The position numbers and the translations under genes are program-made. The notes below the pieces were generated by a model, which was given only the letters and a program-made list of their open reading frames with translations, was not told the origin of the DNA and searched no databases. From Gari tellinella (Eukaryota > Mollusca > Bivalvia > Cardiida > Psammobiidae): a stretch of 64,000 nt of DNA. Shown piece by piece: positions 12,263 through 24,270 of this stretch (position 1 is its first letter; the number at the start of each line of letters is the position of its first letter). The DNA lies in NCBI GenBank assembly GCA_922989275.2, contig OV277871.1, positions 67,375,624 to 67,439,623 of the forward strand, given 5' to 3'.

Positions 12263-12769
12263 TCGATATTTGTGGAACCGGGCAATGCTATATTTTCTCG
12301 GTGCCGATGTGGTTACAATGTGCGTTCTCGTATAAATGATAACGAAGTGTTCCGAAGCTATATTTAGAAATGCAACAAAGTGTGTAATTATGCTAATAGA
12401 GGTCACCAACGTCAGGTCAATATTGTCGAACAATATATGTAGTAAATATTATACACAGACATGTTTAATTGCTTAAATGTATATATTTCTATGTAATTCA
12501 TAACAGGTAAACGCGCACATGCTTCTACAAGAACTGATGTTTTCGCCTTTTGAGCATTAAATAGATACTTTAACCCATTTGGTGCACAAAAGCCGAACAC
12601 ATCTGTTACACAAAGTAGAAAAAAAAATATTCGGACAGTGAAAAGAGATTTAGAAAATGGTACGGTCTCTTGTAGAACAGTTTCACAACACACTTCTTAT
12701 AAATTTATGTAAAGATAAATCTTTATGTGAATATATCAAAAGCTATGTCTCATTTCCCCCTCCTATACA

Positions 12770-12876
12770 TTGCTAACATACCTTTGCCTTTGACTATGTA
12801 TTGCATGATTTGTATGCTTGTGTACTGTTGGGCCTCTGGTCTTATGTATGAATAAAATATCTATCTATCTATACAC
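12770..12876 (+). mobile_element. 3' tail of a LINE-type insertion with (ATCT)n end
   Basis: An AATAAAAT stretch running straight into ATCTATCTATCTAT looks like the 3' end of a non-LTR element with a tetranucleotide tail. A similar tail on the other strand begins the insertion at 31286. No coding part is seen upstream. The flanks 12436-12769 and 12877-13189 hold nothing else recognisable apart from a MITE-like palindrome near 13003-13060. Confidence 0.4.
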
Positions 12877-13189
12877 TTACAGTGGAGACCATATACTTTA
12901 GTGTACCAAATAACCCAATTACACCTTTATTTCCGATTAAGTATTGCCTCTTGGTCACTATTGTTGGTTGATTTTAACAATATAATGCAAACTGACAAAC
13001 AGAGCTAACCCTGGTAAGGGATCCGAAACAGGGACCCTCTTATCAGGATTTATACTGTTTGCATGAGACAAGTGTACTGTTCATGGTAAGGGTTTATTTA
13101 TGGCGAATATACTCGTCAATGGGTTGATTTTGTCAAACATGCCAGTTGTAAAAAGGATAATGTTTTAGTTATTTTAATAATGATAATTT

Positions 13190-15830
13190 AAGTCTTAAAT
13201 CTGATCAAAAGTTGAGTAGCTCGGTGTTTGGTCTGGTTCCCATCTGTTTACAATAGACATTTTCTTCTCGAGCCTGAGTACATGTAGAAACAAGTTTGAA
13301 ATCTGACCAGAGGTTAAGTAGCTCGGTGTCTAATCTGGTTACCATCTGTTTTACAATGGACATTTGTTCGTGAGTCTCAGTGCATGTAGGAAACAGTTTG
13401 AAGTCTGATCAGAGGTCAAGTAACTCGGTGTCTAATCTGGCTCCAATCTGTTTACAATATACACTTGTTCTTTAGTCTGAGAACATGTAGGAATTAGTTT
13501 GAAGTCTGATCAGAGGTCAAATAACTCGGTGTCTAATCTGGCTCCTATCTGTTTACAATATACACTTGTTCTTTAGTCTGAGAACATGTAGGAAACAGTT
13601 TGAAGTCTGATCATAGGTGAAGTAACTCGGTGTCTAATCTGGCTCCTATCTGTTTACAATATACACTTGTTCTTTAGTCTGAGTACATGTAAAAAATAGT
13701 CTGAAGTCTGATCAGAGGTCAAGTAACTAGGTGTCTGATCTATCTCCCATCTGTTTTACAATAGACTTTTATTCTTGAGTCTGAGTACATGTGGTAAACA
13801 GTTTGAAGTCTGATCATGCGTCATGATATTTGGTGTCTGATCTAACTCCAATCTATAATCAATACACATTTATTCTAGAGTCTACATATATGAAACAGTT
13901 TGAAGTCTGACCAGAAGTCCAGTAACTCGCTGTCTGATCTGGCCCCCATTTGTTTACAATAGACATTTGTTCTTGAATCTTAGTACATGTATAATAACTA
14001 GTTTGAAATCTGACCAGAGGTCAAGTAGCTCGATGTCTGACCTGGCTCTCATATGTTTACAATAAACATTTTCTTCTCGAGTCTGAGTACATGTAGGAAA
14101 CAGTTTAAAGTCTGACCAGAGGTCAAGTAACTCGGTGTCTGATCTAGCTCCCATGTGTTAATGATATACATTTTCTTTATGAGTCTGAGTACATTTAGGA
14201 AACAGTTTGAAGTATGATCAGAGGTCAAGTAACTCGATGTCTGATCTAGCTTCCATGTGTTAATGACATACATTTTCTTCTTGAGTCTGAGTACATGTAG
14301 GAAACAGTTTGAAGTCTGATCAGAGGTCAAGTAACTCGATGTCTGATCTAGCTACCATGTGTTAATGACATACATTTTCTTCTTGAGTCTGAGTACATGT
14401 AGGAAACAGTTTGAAGTATGATCAGAGGTCAAGTAACTCGATGTCTGATCTAGCTTCCATGTGTTAATGAAACACATTTTCTTCTTGAGTCTGAGTACAT
14501 GTAGGAAACAGTTTGAAGTATGATCAGAGGTCAAATAACGCGATGTCTGATCTAGCTTCCATGTGTTAATGAAACACATTTTCTTCTTGAGTCTGGGTAC
14601 ATGTGGAAACAGTTTGAAGTCTTATAAGAGGTCAAGTTACTCGATGTCTGATCTAGCTTCCATGTGTTAGCAACATACATTTTCTTCTTGAGTCTGAGTA
14701 CATGTAGGAAACAGTTTGAAGTCTGATCAGAGCTCAGGTAACTCGATGTCTGATCTAGCTTCCATGTGTTAATGACATACATTTTCTTCTTGAGTCTGAG
14801 TACATGTAGGAAACAGTTTGAAGTCTGATCAGAGGTCAAGTAACTCGATGTCTGATCTAGCTACCATGTGTTAATGACATACATTTTCTTCTTGAGTCTG
14901 AGTACATGTAGGAAACAGTTTGAAGTATGATCAGAGGTCAAGTAACTCGATGTCTGATCTAGCTTCCATGTGTTAATGAAACACATTTTCTTCTTGAGTC
15001 TGAGTACATGTAGGAAACAGTTTGAAGTATGATCAGAGGTCAAGTAACTCGATGTCTGATCTAGCTTCCATGTGTTAATGAAACACATTTTCTTCTTGAG
15101 TCTGGGTACATGTGGAAACAGTTTGAAGTCTTATAAGAGGTCAAGTTTCTCGATGTCTGATCTAGCTTCCATGTGTTAGCAACATACATTTTCTTCTTGA
15201 GTCTGAGTACATGTAGGAAACAGTTTGAAGTCTGATCAGAGCTCAGGTAACTCGATGTCTGAGCTAGCTTCCATATGTTAATGATATACATTTTATTCAT
15301 GAGTCTGATTACATGTTTGAAACAGTTTGAAGTCTGATCAGAGGTCAAGCAACTCGATGTCTGATCTAGCTTCCATTTGTTAACGACATACATTTTCTTC
15401 TTGAGTCTGAGTACATGTAGGAATCAGTTTGAGGTCTGATCAGAGGTCAAGTAACTCGGTGTCTGATCTAGCTTTCATCTGTTAACGATAGACATTTTCT
15501 TCTTGAGTCTGAGTACATGTAGGAATTAGTTTGAAGTCTGATCAGAGGTCAAGTAACTAGGTGTCTGATCTAGCTTTCATGTGTTAACGATAGACATTTT
15601 CTTCTTGAGTCTGAGTACATGTAGGAATTAGTTTGAAGTCTGAGCAGAGGTCAAGTAATTCGATGTCTGATCTAGCTTCTATGTGTTAACGATATACATT
15701 TTCTTCTTGAGTCTGAGTACATGTAGGAATTAGTTTGAAGTCTGATCAGAGATCAAGTAACTCGGTGTCTGATCTAGCTTCCATGTGTTAACGATAGACA
15801 TTTGTTCGTAAGTCTGAGTAAACTTGACTA
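13190..15830. repeat. 102-bp tandem satellite, about 26 units, with 509-bp higher-order repeat
   Basis: The unit runs from AGTTTGAAGTCTGATCAGAG through TCGATGTCTGATCTAGC and CTTGAGTCTGAGTACATG to GGAAAC. Because 102 bp is 34 codons, minus-strand frames stay open and give repetitive ORFs (13954-15393) that I do not regard as genes. Units at the left edge are diverged, central units nearly identical. About 14250-14755 is repeated at 14760-15265 with an offset of 509 bp (five units less one base). Each unit contains an imperfect inverted pair (CTGATCAGAGGTC / GTGTCTGATC) like the core of the palindromic MITEs in this window. Confidence 0.9.
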
Positions 15831-16688
15831 TTGAAATTAAGTCGATCACTACTATATACATTGTAATCAAACGCTATGTATTCTTGTATAACTGCACGTC
15901 GCCGAAAGCGTATCACAAACAATTCCAAACGGCTAATTCTGCAGGCTTATTAACGCGAAACAGAGGTGAAGCAGAGCTCAATGATAGATTGTTTTTTAAC
16001 CCATTGAACCCTATTGACGAGTGAAATAATCCCGAATGGTTAAATGGTACTTTCATTCGCGAGATGTTTACCTCTTCACAGCTTTATTGTCGTCTGCTTC
16101 AGTATTGTTGTTTGCAAGACACGTTCCAAATTTGGATATAATGTTGTAAAACGTAATAAGTATCGTAAATAGTGTCAAACAGTTTGGGTCCTGCGTCAGA
16201 CGCCTCGTTAAAGGTGCATTTTGCTTTACTGTCAACCTGCTGTAAGTATTCCTCTGTTTTCTAAACTAGGAACAGGTAACTTGTGAATGGTTTAACTGTA
16301 TATACAAGCACACTTTAATACAATCATATCTACGTATCAACGAAGCTATTTAATATTGGAGGTATTGATAAGCTTTCTTTACGAAGGGTATTTTGTCCCT
16401 AGCAAAACACAGTCTACCCTGGTATTTGGAGGCATGGTATTTTTTTTACACATGCTTAACGCTTGTGGGGTATTTTGTTCATCCTGGCAACAAACTTGAG
16501 AGCATGGTATATTATCCGCAGGGTATTTTAATTTACATTATTTATCTTGAACTCATCCGTATTTCAAATATAGCCACGTCTTACATGTTCGACTTTATCG
16601 AGTTCTAGATATCGAGGTGTGACGGTAATATCATATTCTTTATATATAGTAAGTGGAGTTGATATTGTTTGCGGGTATTGTCAGATTT
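15831..16688. other. Intergenic stretch, no gene recognised
   Basis: Short ORFs without motifs. Around 16386-16530 a loose motif GGTATTTT recurs four or five times without a fixed period. MITE fragments are visible near 16180-16210. Confidence 0.5.
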
Positions 16689-17158
16689 TTCTGACCTTTC
16701 AGAGTTATTTTTAGAACAGAATAGTTCATAATGGTAAATAGGTAAATAAGGTAACATCGAATATATAATCGTACACTTTCCTACTTGAGATAAGCATGAT
16801 CCCCGTGCAGCACGAGACAGCTGCGCTAATATTTACTTATATGTTATTCATCCTCAATAAACGTGTTTATGCTTAAACTACCATGTCCGTTGCAAACAAG
16901 TTGGAGCCAGATCAGACGCCGGGTAACCCGGCGTCTGATCAGGCTCCAACCTGTTTGCAACCAAGATTAAAAAGATAAAAAAAAATCTACAGTTTTGTGC
17001 ATTGTGTTTGTGTTTATTCGGGAAATAATAATATCTTCTCGACCGTACATTACGCACAATAAATCCCTGGCTGGCTGTTCGGAAATCAACGAGTACGGTG
17101 ATCATCCCTTTTAAAATTTTAGAATGTTCAATCTAAAAATAACTCTGACAGGTCAGAT
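16689..17158. mobile_element. 470-bp non-autonomous element with 24-bp TIRs
   Basis: The left end CTGACCTTTCAGAGTTATTT (16691 on) is repeated in inverted form, with one mismatch over 24 bases, at about 17134-17157. There is no transposase. A palindromic MITE core (16890-16961) sits inside it, probably a later insertion. Confidence 0.6.
16890..16961. repeat. Palindromic MITE core
   Basis: A nearly perfect inverted repeat: TTGGAGCCAGATCAGACGCC faces GGCGTCTGATCAGGCTCCAA about a GGGTAACCC centre. It is one of the cleanest copies of the core found throughout the window and could extrude as a hairpin. Confidence 0.85.
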
Positions 17159-17319
17159 AAGGTGGCCGATATCAGGGTCTTCAATACCATCTTTTTGTCC
17201 TGTGTCTCAGTTTGACCATGTAGTCTGTGTGACAGGATGTACCTATTAAATATCCATCATCCAACTAAAACCACTACAGGAGGGCTATGTCGTTATAGCT
17301 TACTATGGGCCCTGGTCAT

Positions 17320-17690
17320 TATTCAATGTCATAGAATGACTCTCCGGGGTATTGTTCGATGTCATAGAATGACTCCCACGTCATAAACAAATATCGCAGA
17401 AAGACTCCAACTGCCCGTTTTCGACGTCGCAGAATACTCCCCGTTAAAATAATTACTGTTGTAGAATGACCCCACCTCAGCCGGGTCATTTATTAACCGA
17501 GATCGTAGAAAGACTCCCCTTCAAAATATTTGATGTAATGGAATAATGATCCGGACATTATTCTGTTTCAAAAAATGTCCAACAAGCCATGCTCTGTCAG
17601 CAAGTTCGACTTATTCTAACTTATAGAATGTCCCCTAGTCATAATTCGATGTGAAAGAATAACCCGCCATGGTCGCGATCAGCACCCTGA
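17320..17690. repeat. Degenerate minisatellite of TAGAATGACTCC motifs
   Basis: About nine variants of TAGAATGACTCC or CGCAGAAAGACTCC occur every 30-50 bases. The same type of motif appears in arrays at 50385-50575 and 53878-54030. Confidence 0.5.
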
Positions 17691-18767
17691 TAGTTCATGC
17701 ATGTCAGATTTCTTAATAGCTTATACATGTACATTATACTAATTTATAATTAGTGTCAGCTAAATGAAGTATCCTTCAAAAACATAATTATTAGATTCTT
17801 CTGTGTTGTACTATAATTATAAAATCTATACTTTGAACAATTTAAGGAGTTGCGAAATAGTCACACGCTGCCATGTTTCTGTTATGTCACACTGTGATAG
17901 GACGAAAGTCTTTAAAGTGGATGTATGTACATACGCTATAACAGAAGCCACACGAGAAACTATCGAAACATAGCAGAAAAAAATATCCATATTTGATATC
18001 ATGCAGCCCATGATCAAACCCGGACGTTTGCGTGACACTCTAATACCATAAGCACCAAGCTAAAGATTCGAATCCCTGATGGAGAAGTTAGGTATTGAAT
18101 TTAGCATTAGTCGCTTTGCTATTTGTAGAGAACACGCACTGAGATGAACGTATGGGGTGTAACATGCCCATCTTGGTATGTACGCTCGTTTAATGAGCAA
18201 CAAAGACATTTTGGCATTAAATCAAATTTTCGCATTTTAGAAGCCATTTCTGCATAAGCAAGCGATATCGCAACCGACAAAAGATTGGACATGATTGTCT
18301 TGTTTCGGGGAACAGCTGCAAGTATTGTTGTGAGGAGTGATTCGTTGCTCAGAGGGCCTTTGAGGGGAGGGTCACTGTATTCTGTTATCAATACAATTTT
18401 ACAAGTGGATATCATCAGTTTGCAAACAGTGTAAATCAATACTAGACACTATGTTATAAATACAGCTAAGACCATGCTCTACACTGTTCAGTAGCAGGTG
18501 GCAAGTTGACTTTAAAAATAAACAAACTTTGAAACACCTACCGTATAAATCAGATAACCCGTCAATGCTGATTATACTTTGTATCTTTGACGTTATGAGT
18601 AGCGATTGAGAAATAGACTCTAACACTTTCATGATCAAATTGATCGTGAGATATTTACACCTTCATCGCCATATTTTCGTTTATGTCAGTATTGTTGTCT
18701 GCAATATCGCTTCAAACTTTAAATAAAGGCAGTGTTTTTCTAAACAAGTAGCAAACATTTTCTATCC
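17691..18767. other. Intergenic stretch, no gene recognised
   Basis: Minus-strand ORFs of 70-106 codons (17826-18638) have no recognisable motif and uneven composition. A GATTCGAATCCC near 18065 may be a scrap of a tRNA-like promoter, without the rest of a SINE. Confidence 0.45.
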
Positions 18768-19090
18768 TGATCAGACGCACTGTTTGAAAATGCGCTTATG
18801 ACGTAATTGATTGTGCAAGGGATACCTGTACACAATATAAACCCTAATCAAACATCATTTATCGACGGAACTTATGGTCAGGATATACACTTTTGTCATT
18901 AACAGCTGGAAAATTAAATTTACTAACAAAGTTTGATCAGGATCAAAACTGTTTGCAAATGCGCTTTATGGCGTCATTGAGAGTGCAAGGGTTACTTGTA
19001 AACAATAAAAAACCGAATCCAATATCGACGGAATTTATGGTCAGGATATACACTTTTGTCATAGCAGTTGGCGAATTAAAGTTACTAATA
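18768..19090. repeat. 165-bp tandem repeat, copies 1 and 2
   Basis: Each copy starts near GTTTGATCAGGATCAAAACT, then TGCGCTTATGACGTAATT, and ends near TTTACTAACAAA. Copy 1 is 18768-18930 and copy 2 is 18931-19090. The third copy is at 22640-22805, beyond the PLE, so the array existed before that insertion. Confidence 0.75.
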
Positions 19091-20079
19091 AATAAATACG
19101 AAAGACTCAAGCAGGAAACGTAACACAAACAATACACCCACCTCTCAATCAGAACACACACACACACACACAGTCATACCACAACAAACACACACACACA
19201 CACGCAATGTCATTCCTTCATCTACACACTAAATAGAAAACAACACGCGAGACAAACATAAAGCAAAGTGAATATAGGAGCCCGCCTTGGTACGGTCAGT
19301 AGCAATCAATAATTAACTATAAATTAATTAATTATTAATTCAATTCAATTTCTTTATTACACTCAGTTCATGATTTTACATGAAAACATGAGGAACATAC
19401 AATATACATAGACACAACATGAGGAACAAAACAAAATGTACATAGACAATACATAGATATTCGCAAACAAATAAATAAGTGTATTATCAGTTTCTGTAAA
19501 TGATTCCGGATTTGTAAATGATTTTGGGAGAGTTACGAGTAGAATTAACAAAATACTATACTCAATTAGCAAAATGTTCATAGAAAGTCAGATCTGTTCA
19601 ATTAATTTATCTATCCTGGAACTATAAATGATAGTGTCCAGTTCTCAATTTCTTTCAGTACATATTTTAATTTTTAAGGTCGCTTTCGTCCATACATTGC
19701 AAGGGGACAAACACTGTACATCCCGATCATAGGTTTCCTTTAGGAATCCCCTGATCTGGGTCCACGCTGCATGCATTCAGTTTTCACAGGTAAACATTGT
19801 TTACAAACAACGAGTATACTCGTTGCTAGATTTCAATGTATTAACTGTATCTATGAGAAAAACATGTACATACATATAAAAAAAAATACATTTTAATACA
19901 AGTTTAATTAAGTATTACGTTTAAACTATTGGTACGCAACTCTTTTTCAAAGAAACACAAAATGTTTATAAGATAGGTAAATGTTAAATAATTGATTGAA
20001 AAGATCAATCAATGAATCAAAGGGCCAGTGGTAGAAAGCACGTTTTTGAGCGCCCTGCTATATATAGTACTGCATTATA

Positions 20080-20270
20080 CCGTAAAACCTCTCCACCACG
20101 ACCCCGGCGAGAAAGCTATTGGCACGCGCAAGTCCAAGCAAGTCGACAGCGCAACAGAAAGCTCCTAAAGGGTACTCTCTGCTTCACTGTCACATCGCTC
20201 CAAGCAGCCATCCCTCCTAAACAACCAACAGCTCACACAACATAGTGGTCGTAATAGAGAGATATTACTG
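20080..20270. mobile_element. Pogo-like MITE with TA target duplication
   Basis: The left end CGTAAAACCTCTCCACCACG and the right end GTGGTCGTAATAGAGAG..TTACTG are imperfect inverted copies, flanked by TA on both sides (20078-20079 and 20271-20272). No coding capacity. It lies in non-PLE DNA between the two PLE terminal segments. Confidence 0.55.
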
Positions 20271-21458
20271 TATGTCAAATCACTGCACAACACGTATTTT
20301 ACATGTTTGAGAAATTGAGAGCTATCTGAATAGCAAACCAGATAGCGGTATTAGGCGTGCACGCTTACATCGGACCTCTGTCGAAAGGAAATACAGAGGT
20401 TCAATTTGCGTGAGCGTAATATAAGCATGAGAAAAAGGATTAAACATGACACACAGACGAGGATTAAACATGTCACACAGACAAACAGGCAGATACGGAC
20501 ACAATCCCATTCCTTCATCTACACACTAAATAGAAAACAACACGCAAGACAAACATAAAGCAAAGTGGACATAGGAACCCGCCTTGGTACGGTCAGCAGC
20601 AATCAATAATTTATAATTATTAACAACCACTGAGGGGTTAAACCTGGGTTTAGGGGCGCCCAACCTCACTCTTATCTCCTATATTCACCTATAAAGACAA
20701 ACAGTGTACATAAAATATAAACCCTGTTCCAAAACCTTACAATCAACAAGACCGCCAACACAGTAAGTGAATACATGTAAAACATCTAACAATAAATCTA
20801 TGATAAGATTATTAGTAACACGGGAAAAAAAATTAACATTCAAGCCCGTGCTAAAAATAACCCACTGTGGCAACGGTCAAATTGTACTCAAGCGACTAGT
20901 CTGTAGTCACGAGTAACTGTAAGACATGGATGGGTTCAGGGTACGACAGAGAGGGAGGGAAAAAACAAACAAAGCACGAAATCTGACATAACTCTCCCGG
21001 TTAAGGACGGCTTTTGAGATACATCATCATGTAGTGCTAAGCCCTGTCTGTCGTCGCACAACCAAAGAGGAAAGCATGGTTATCAATTGTAGATTGATCG
21101 ATAACCAAACGTGAAGTGCGCAGCAATATAGTTGGATCATAATCTTTTTTGAGGAAAAATCTAATACGTTTCACAAACAGGTTTTGAAAATGAATATGTC
21201 CAAGAATCTTACGAAGTTTGTAAATAACATCACCATAAAACTCCGGATGTGAAATACCTTGCCGCAGAAAAGACTTTGGAAGTCCTCAACAGAGGTACAG
21301 GCCCTAGCAAAACGAATAAGTTGTGAGATATAAACCCCGTAAGATGTAGAACGGGGAACATCGCCATCTAGATGAGGATAATTTACAATACTAAAATCAA
21401 AAACATCTCGTTTATCGTAAATCTTAGAAGAAACAATTCCGTTATTTATTAAAAGATC

Positions 21459-22639
21459 TTAATCTAAAAATGGTTCCGACAAATTTGACTCACTTGTTTT
21501 ATTAAGGCGTAGTTCTTTTGGGTAAATAAAAGGAAACAACGTATCAAAAAATGGGTTGTCTATATTAAAAATATCATCTAGATAGCGCGATGTATTGTTA
21601 AAGGCTTCGATCATATCTGCCTGTGTATCAGGTTTTAGACTTAGCATAAAGCATAATGGTATTCCCAAAACGTACATAAATATTACCCAGAAGAAATGAT
21701 AGTGATTTACAAACATCGGTGCAAGTCCACATAGTGTAATGCTTAACCGTGTCATTTGTAAAAAATGCACGATCAGTATTACACGCCAGAAATAGTCTCC
21801 TTTCTCTGGCAAAAGTCTTTTCAATAAGTTGTATAAATTTAGCTTTTATTAAATTATGAGGTAAGGTAGTATATAGTGTTGAAAAGTCATAAGTACTTAT
21901 ATTGCAAGCTTGGTATTTTCTATTTTCAAGGTTCGTCAAAACTTCATTCGAGTTTTTGATAGACCAAAACAGATTAAGTCCAGAATTTTCGTAAGTCTTT
22001 GCACAATACCTTTGAACATGTTCTTTGATTCTAATTAAAGACGATGTCAAAAGTTTGGAAAGCTTAGTAGTAGTACATGCACTTGAATTAGCAATAAAAC
22101 GAGACTTATATGGAGTTTTGTGGAGTTTGGGTATCCAGTACATTGTAGGAAGTTTGTGACATGTAATGTTGCCTTCAGCTTTTAATTGTACACATGTATC
22201 AAGATGATCAGATACTACATTACGTTCCGTAAAATTGGTTGATGTGTAGGAATTGGTATTTACAAGTTCCTGGTTTAAAGTACCAACATAATGTAATCGT
22301 CATACAATTATCACATTATTGGATGCTTTGTCTGCAGGAACGAGTACATATTTGGAATGAAAGTCTTGTATGCCCTTCTTTAAGTGACGAATGTTAAATT
22401 TAGGTTTAGGTGGTAAAAGATGGTTATTGGATAAATAGAACGAAATCCGGGTATCGATAATATCAAAAATTAATTCTTTCCATTTTGAAAGAGCGTCATT
22501 TTCAGCATGTTCTCTTCGGCACCAGTTGGTACTATAATTATTCAAAGCTTCCGAAATATGATTGCGCAAGTAAGGCAGGTAATCTAAATTTAGGTCCCTT
22601 ACTCAAAAGCGCTCTGATGCGTTTATCTTTTATGATATT
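21459..22639 (-). pseudogene. PLE copy A reverse transcriptase, broken
   Basis: The minus strand reads, in order: FVLVPADK-type N-terminal region (as VLVPADKASNN, 22300-22569), YWIPKLHKTPYKSRF and STYDFSTLYTTLPHN (21628-22143), then the region after the YLDD motif (21459-21824). These are the fingers and palm of Penelope-group RTs. Compared with copy C, about 90 bp covering GIPMGTNCAPLVADLF are deleted near 21655, and a further ~130 bp are missing near 21272. Frame changes separate the pieces. Not functional. Confidence 0.8.
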
Positions 22640-22805
22640 AAGTCTGATCAGGATCATAACTGTTTATAAAATGCGCTTATGACGTCATTATGGGTGAAAG
22701 GGTTAACTGGCAAACAATATAAACCCTAATCAAACATGTTTTTATCGACACTACTTATGGTCAGGGTATACACTGTCGTCGATATCAGTTGGGGAATTCA
22801 ATTTA
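22640..22805. repeat. 165-bp tandem repeat, copy 3
   Basis: Resumes with AGTCTGATCAGGATCATAAC directly after PLE copy A and ends TTTACTAACAAAG, matching copies 1 and 2 at 18768-19090. Confidence 0.7.
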
Positions 22806-23242
22806 CTAACAAAGTTTTAATCCAGGCGGTTTATTTTTTTTGCTGCCAAACTAATCGTGAGATGCTTATCCCTTCACCGTTTCATTGTCGTCTGCTTCAA
22901 TTTTGTTGCTTGCAAGATCGTTTCAAAGTAAGATTCAATATATTATGACTTAAAACATAACGATAAGAGTGCCAGACAATTTGGATCCTTGTCAGAGGCC
23001 GCGTTATGACCAGGATCCAAACTGTTTGCAAACACGCTTTTGGCGTCATTAAGAGTGTTACGGTTTACCGCTTTCCTGCTTTATCCTGAGTACAATAGTT
23101 TATTGCAAAAAGTTTAGATCCTATGGAGACGCCGCTTCACACAGTGTTTGATCAGGATCACATTTTTATGACAGTAAATAATATATTTTTTTGAGTCAAA
23201 ATACCTCAATTTTAAAGTTTAGAATTAAAAGCAGAAGATTTA
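22806..23242. other. Intergenic, MITE half-copies
   Basis: Contains GTCGTCTGCTTCAATTTTGT and a palindromic core remnant at about 22980-23035. No gene. Confidence 0.45.
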
Positions 23243-23494
23243 TTAACTCTTTCACTGCCAACGGCGCAATAAGGCGACTATACAATGATTTTTGATAAGA
23301 CGCCGCGTCACATGGCGTCTGATTAGGATCCAAACTGTTTGAAATCGTATCGACAATGGTGTCGATATCGTCAAAAATGCTCTTAATATGACTTGGCATA
23401 ATATTGCAGACGGCTCTATGAATGCAGACGATAAGTTGGCGGTAAGATTGGATTTATGAAACCAGGCGATACAACTTGGCAGTGAATGAGTTAA
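23243..23494. mobile_element. Palindromic MITE, 252 bp
   Basis: Outer arms TTAACTCTTTCACTGCC and GGCAGTGAATGAGTTAA are inverted copies. Inside is the palindromic core near 23290-23340 (GACGCCGCG..CATGGCGTC). No coding capacity; it shows both levels of symmetry of the family. Confidence 0.75.
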
Positions 23495-23821
23495 AGTTGA
23501 TGACGTCATGCCAGTTAAGGGTTAAAGCTGAAGAAAGAACGATGTTGTATGGTTAATGATGTGGTTTATTAATACACATGAATATATTACAAAACAGTGA
23601 TATAAGTTTATAATAAGACTATATATCAAAATTCCAGCACACCCCTCGCACACCCTTATTATAAACAAAGAAGGAACGTATCTGTGAAAAAATACTCATT
23701 CTAACACATACGAGCTGTAGCAGCATAACGTGACGTCATATGTCTTCGAAAACTCAAGCACCAAAACAATGTAGCGCCGTTGCATCGGTGCAAATTGTGG
23801 TTAAATTGAAATGTATGATTC

Positions 23822-23992
23822 GAAATAATAAATTAGTACCAGTGTATTATCGTGCAATAGAAAATGGGTAGGGGTTGAGATGCTGGTAAATTAAATCACA
23901 AGGCCTACGACCTCCTAATTTAATTACCACGCATCTCAACTCCTATCCGTGTTCTAATGCACGATAAAACACTGTTATGAATTTATTATTTC
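23822..23992. repeat. 171-bp foldback
   Basis: Left arm 23822-23896 (GAAATAATAAATTAGTACC, then GTTGAGATGC) faces right arm 23916-23992. The arms differ at about one base in six. The spacer is about 20 bp. Function unknown. Confidence 0.75.
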
Positions 23993-24203
23993 TTAAGAAA
24001 AAAAGTTTGCAAAACACTCTCAAAATCCAGGTTCAAGTGAATGTAGAAATGTTCTCTTTTTTTCTTCTCCAACATGTACACTGTTATATAATTATACAGA
24101 CTTATGTGTACTTAACAATCTCTGCTAAAGAAATGCAAGTAAATTGGAGAAGACGTTTTTCTTTCCGAATAATGGCCTTTACGTTAAAAACGTTTATTTT
24201 AAT

Positions 24204-24270
24204 TGCAAATTATTTGGAGCCAGATCAGACGCCGGGCACTCAGCGTGTGATCTGACGCCAAACTGTTTGT
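24204..24270. repeat. Palindromic MITE core
   Basis: GGAGCCAGATCAGACGCCGG faces GTGTGATCTGACGCC with the usual AAACTGTTTG border. More weakly preserved cores are at 24482-24545 and 24855-24902. Confidence 0.7.

Larger units (their letters stand above)
11606..12435. mobile_element. 830-bp segment bounded by exact 29-bp inverted repeats
   Basis: 11606-11634 and 12407-12435 are exact inverted copies, each containing TATTGTTCGACAATA and GACCTGACGTTG. The outer 15 bases are themselves nearly palindromic. Between them lie two tRNA-like sequences in opposite orientation and AT-rich DNA; no transposase is visible. This may be a foldback or non-autonomous DNA transposon. No target duplication was resolved. 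Confidence 0.5.
19091..22639 (-). mobile_element. Penelope-like retroelement, copy A (5'-truncated, decayed)
   Basis: Minus-strand element bounded by the split 165-bp tandem repeat. Its 3' terminus (left, ATAAATACGAAAGACTCAAG) matches the termini of copies B and C. A (CA)n tract lies at about 19160-19202. The terminal ~130 bp occurs twice (about 19200-19330 and 20500-20630), enclosing about 1.1 kb of other DNA that starts with an AATTCAATTC tail-like sequence and includes a MITE at 20080-20270. So either a second truncated PLE or an insertion with duplication is present. The 5' end is missing. No GIY-YIG endonuclease was recognised. Confidence 0.75.

Noticed and set aside
13954..15393. Series of minus-strand ORFs encoding a repeated ~34-residue peptide
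   Set aside because: The satellite period (102 bp) is a multiple of three and has few stops in that frame; the ORFs start and end at unit mutations and have no start context or conserved domain.
19091..22639. Hammerhead ribozyme, known from other Penelope-like elements
   Set aside because: I looked for CTGATGA and GAAAC cores on both strands in the three PLE copies and found no pair with proper stems.
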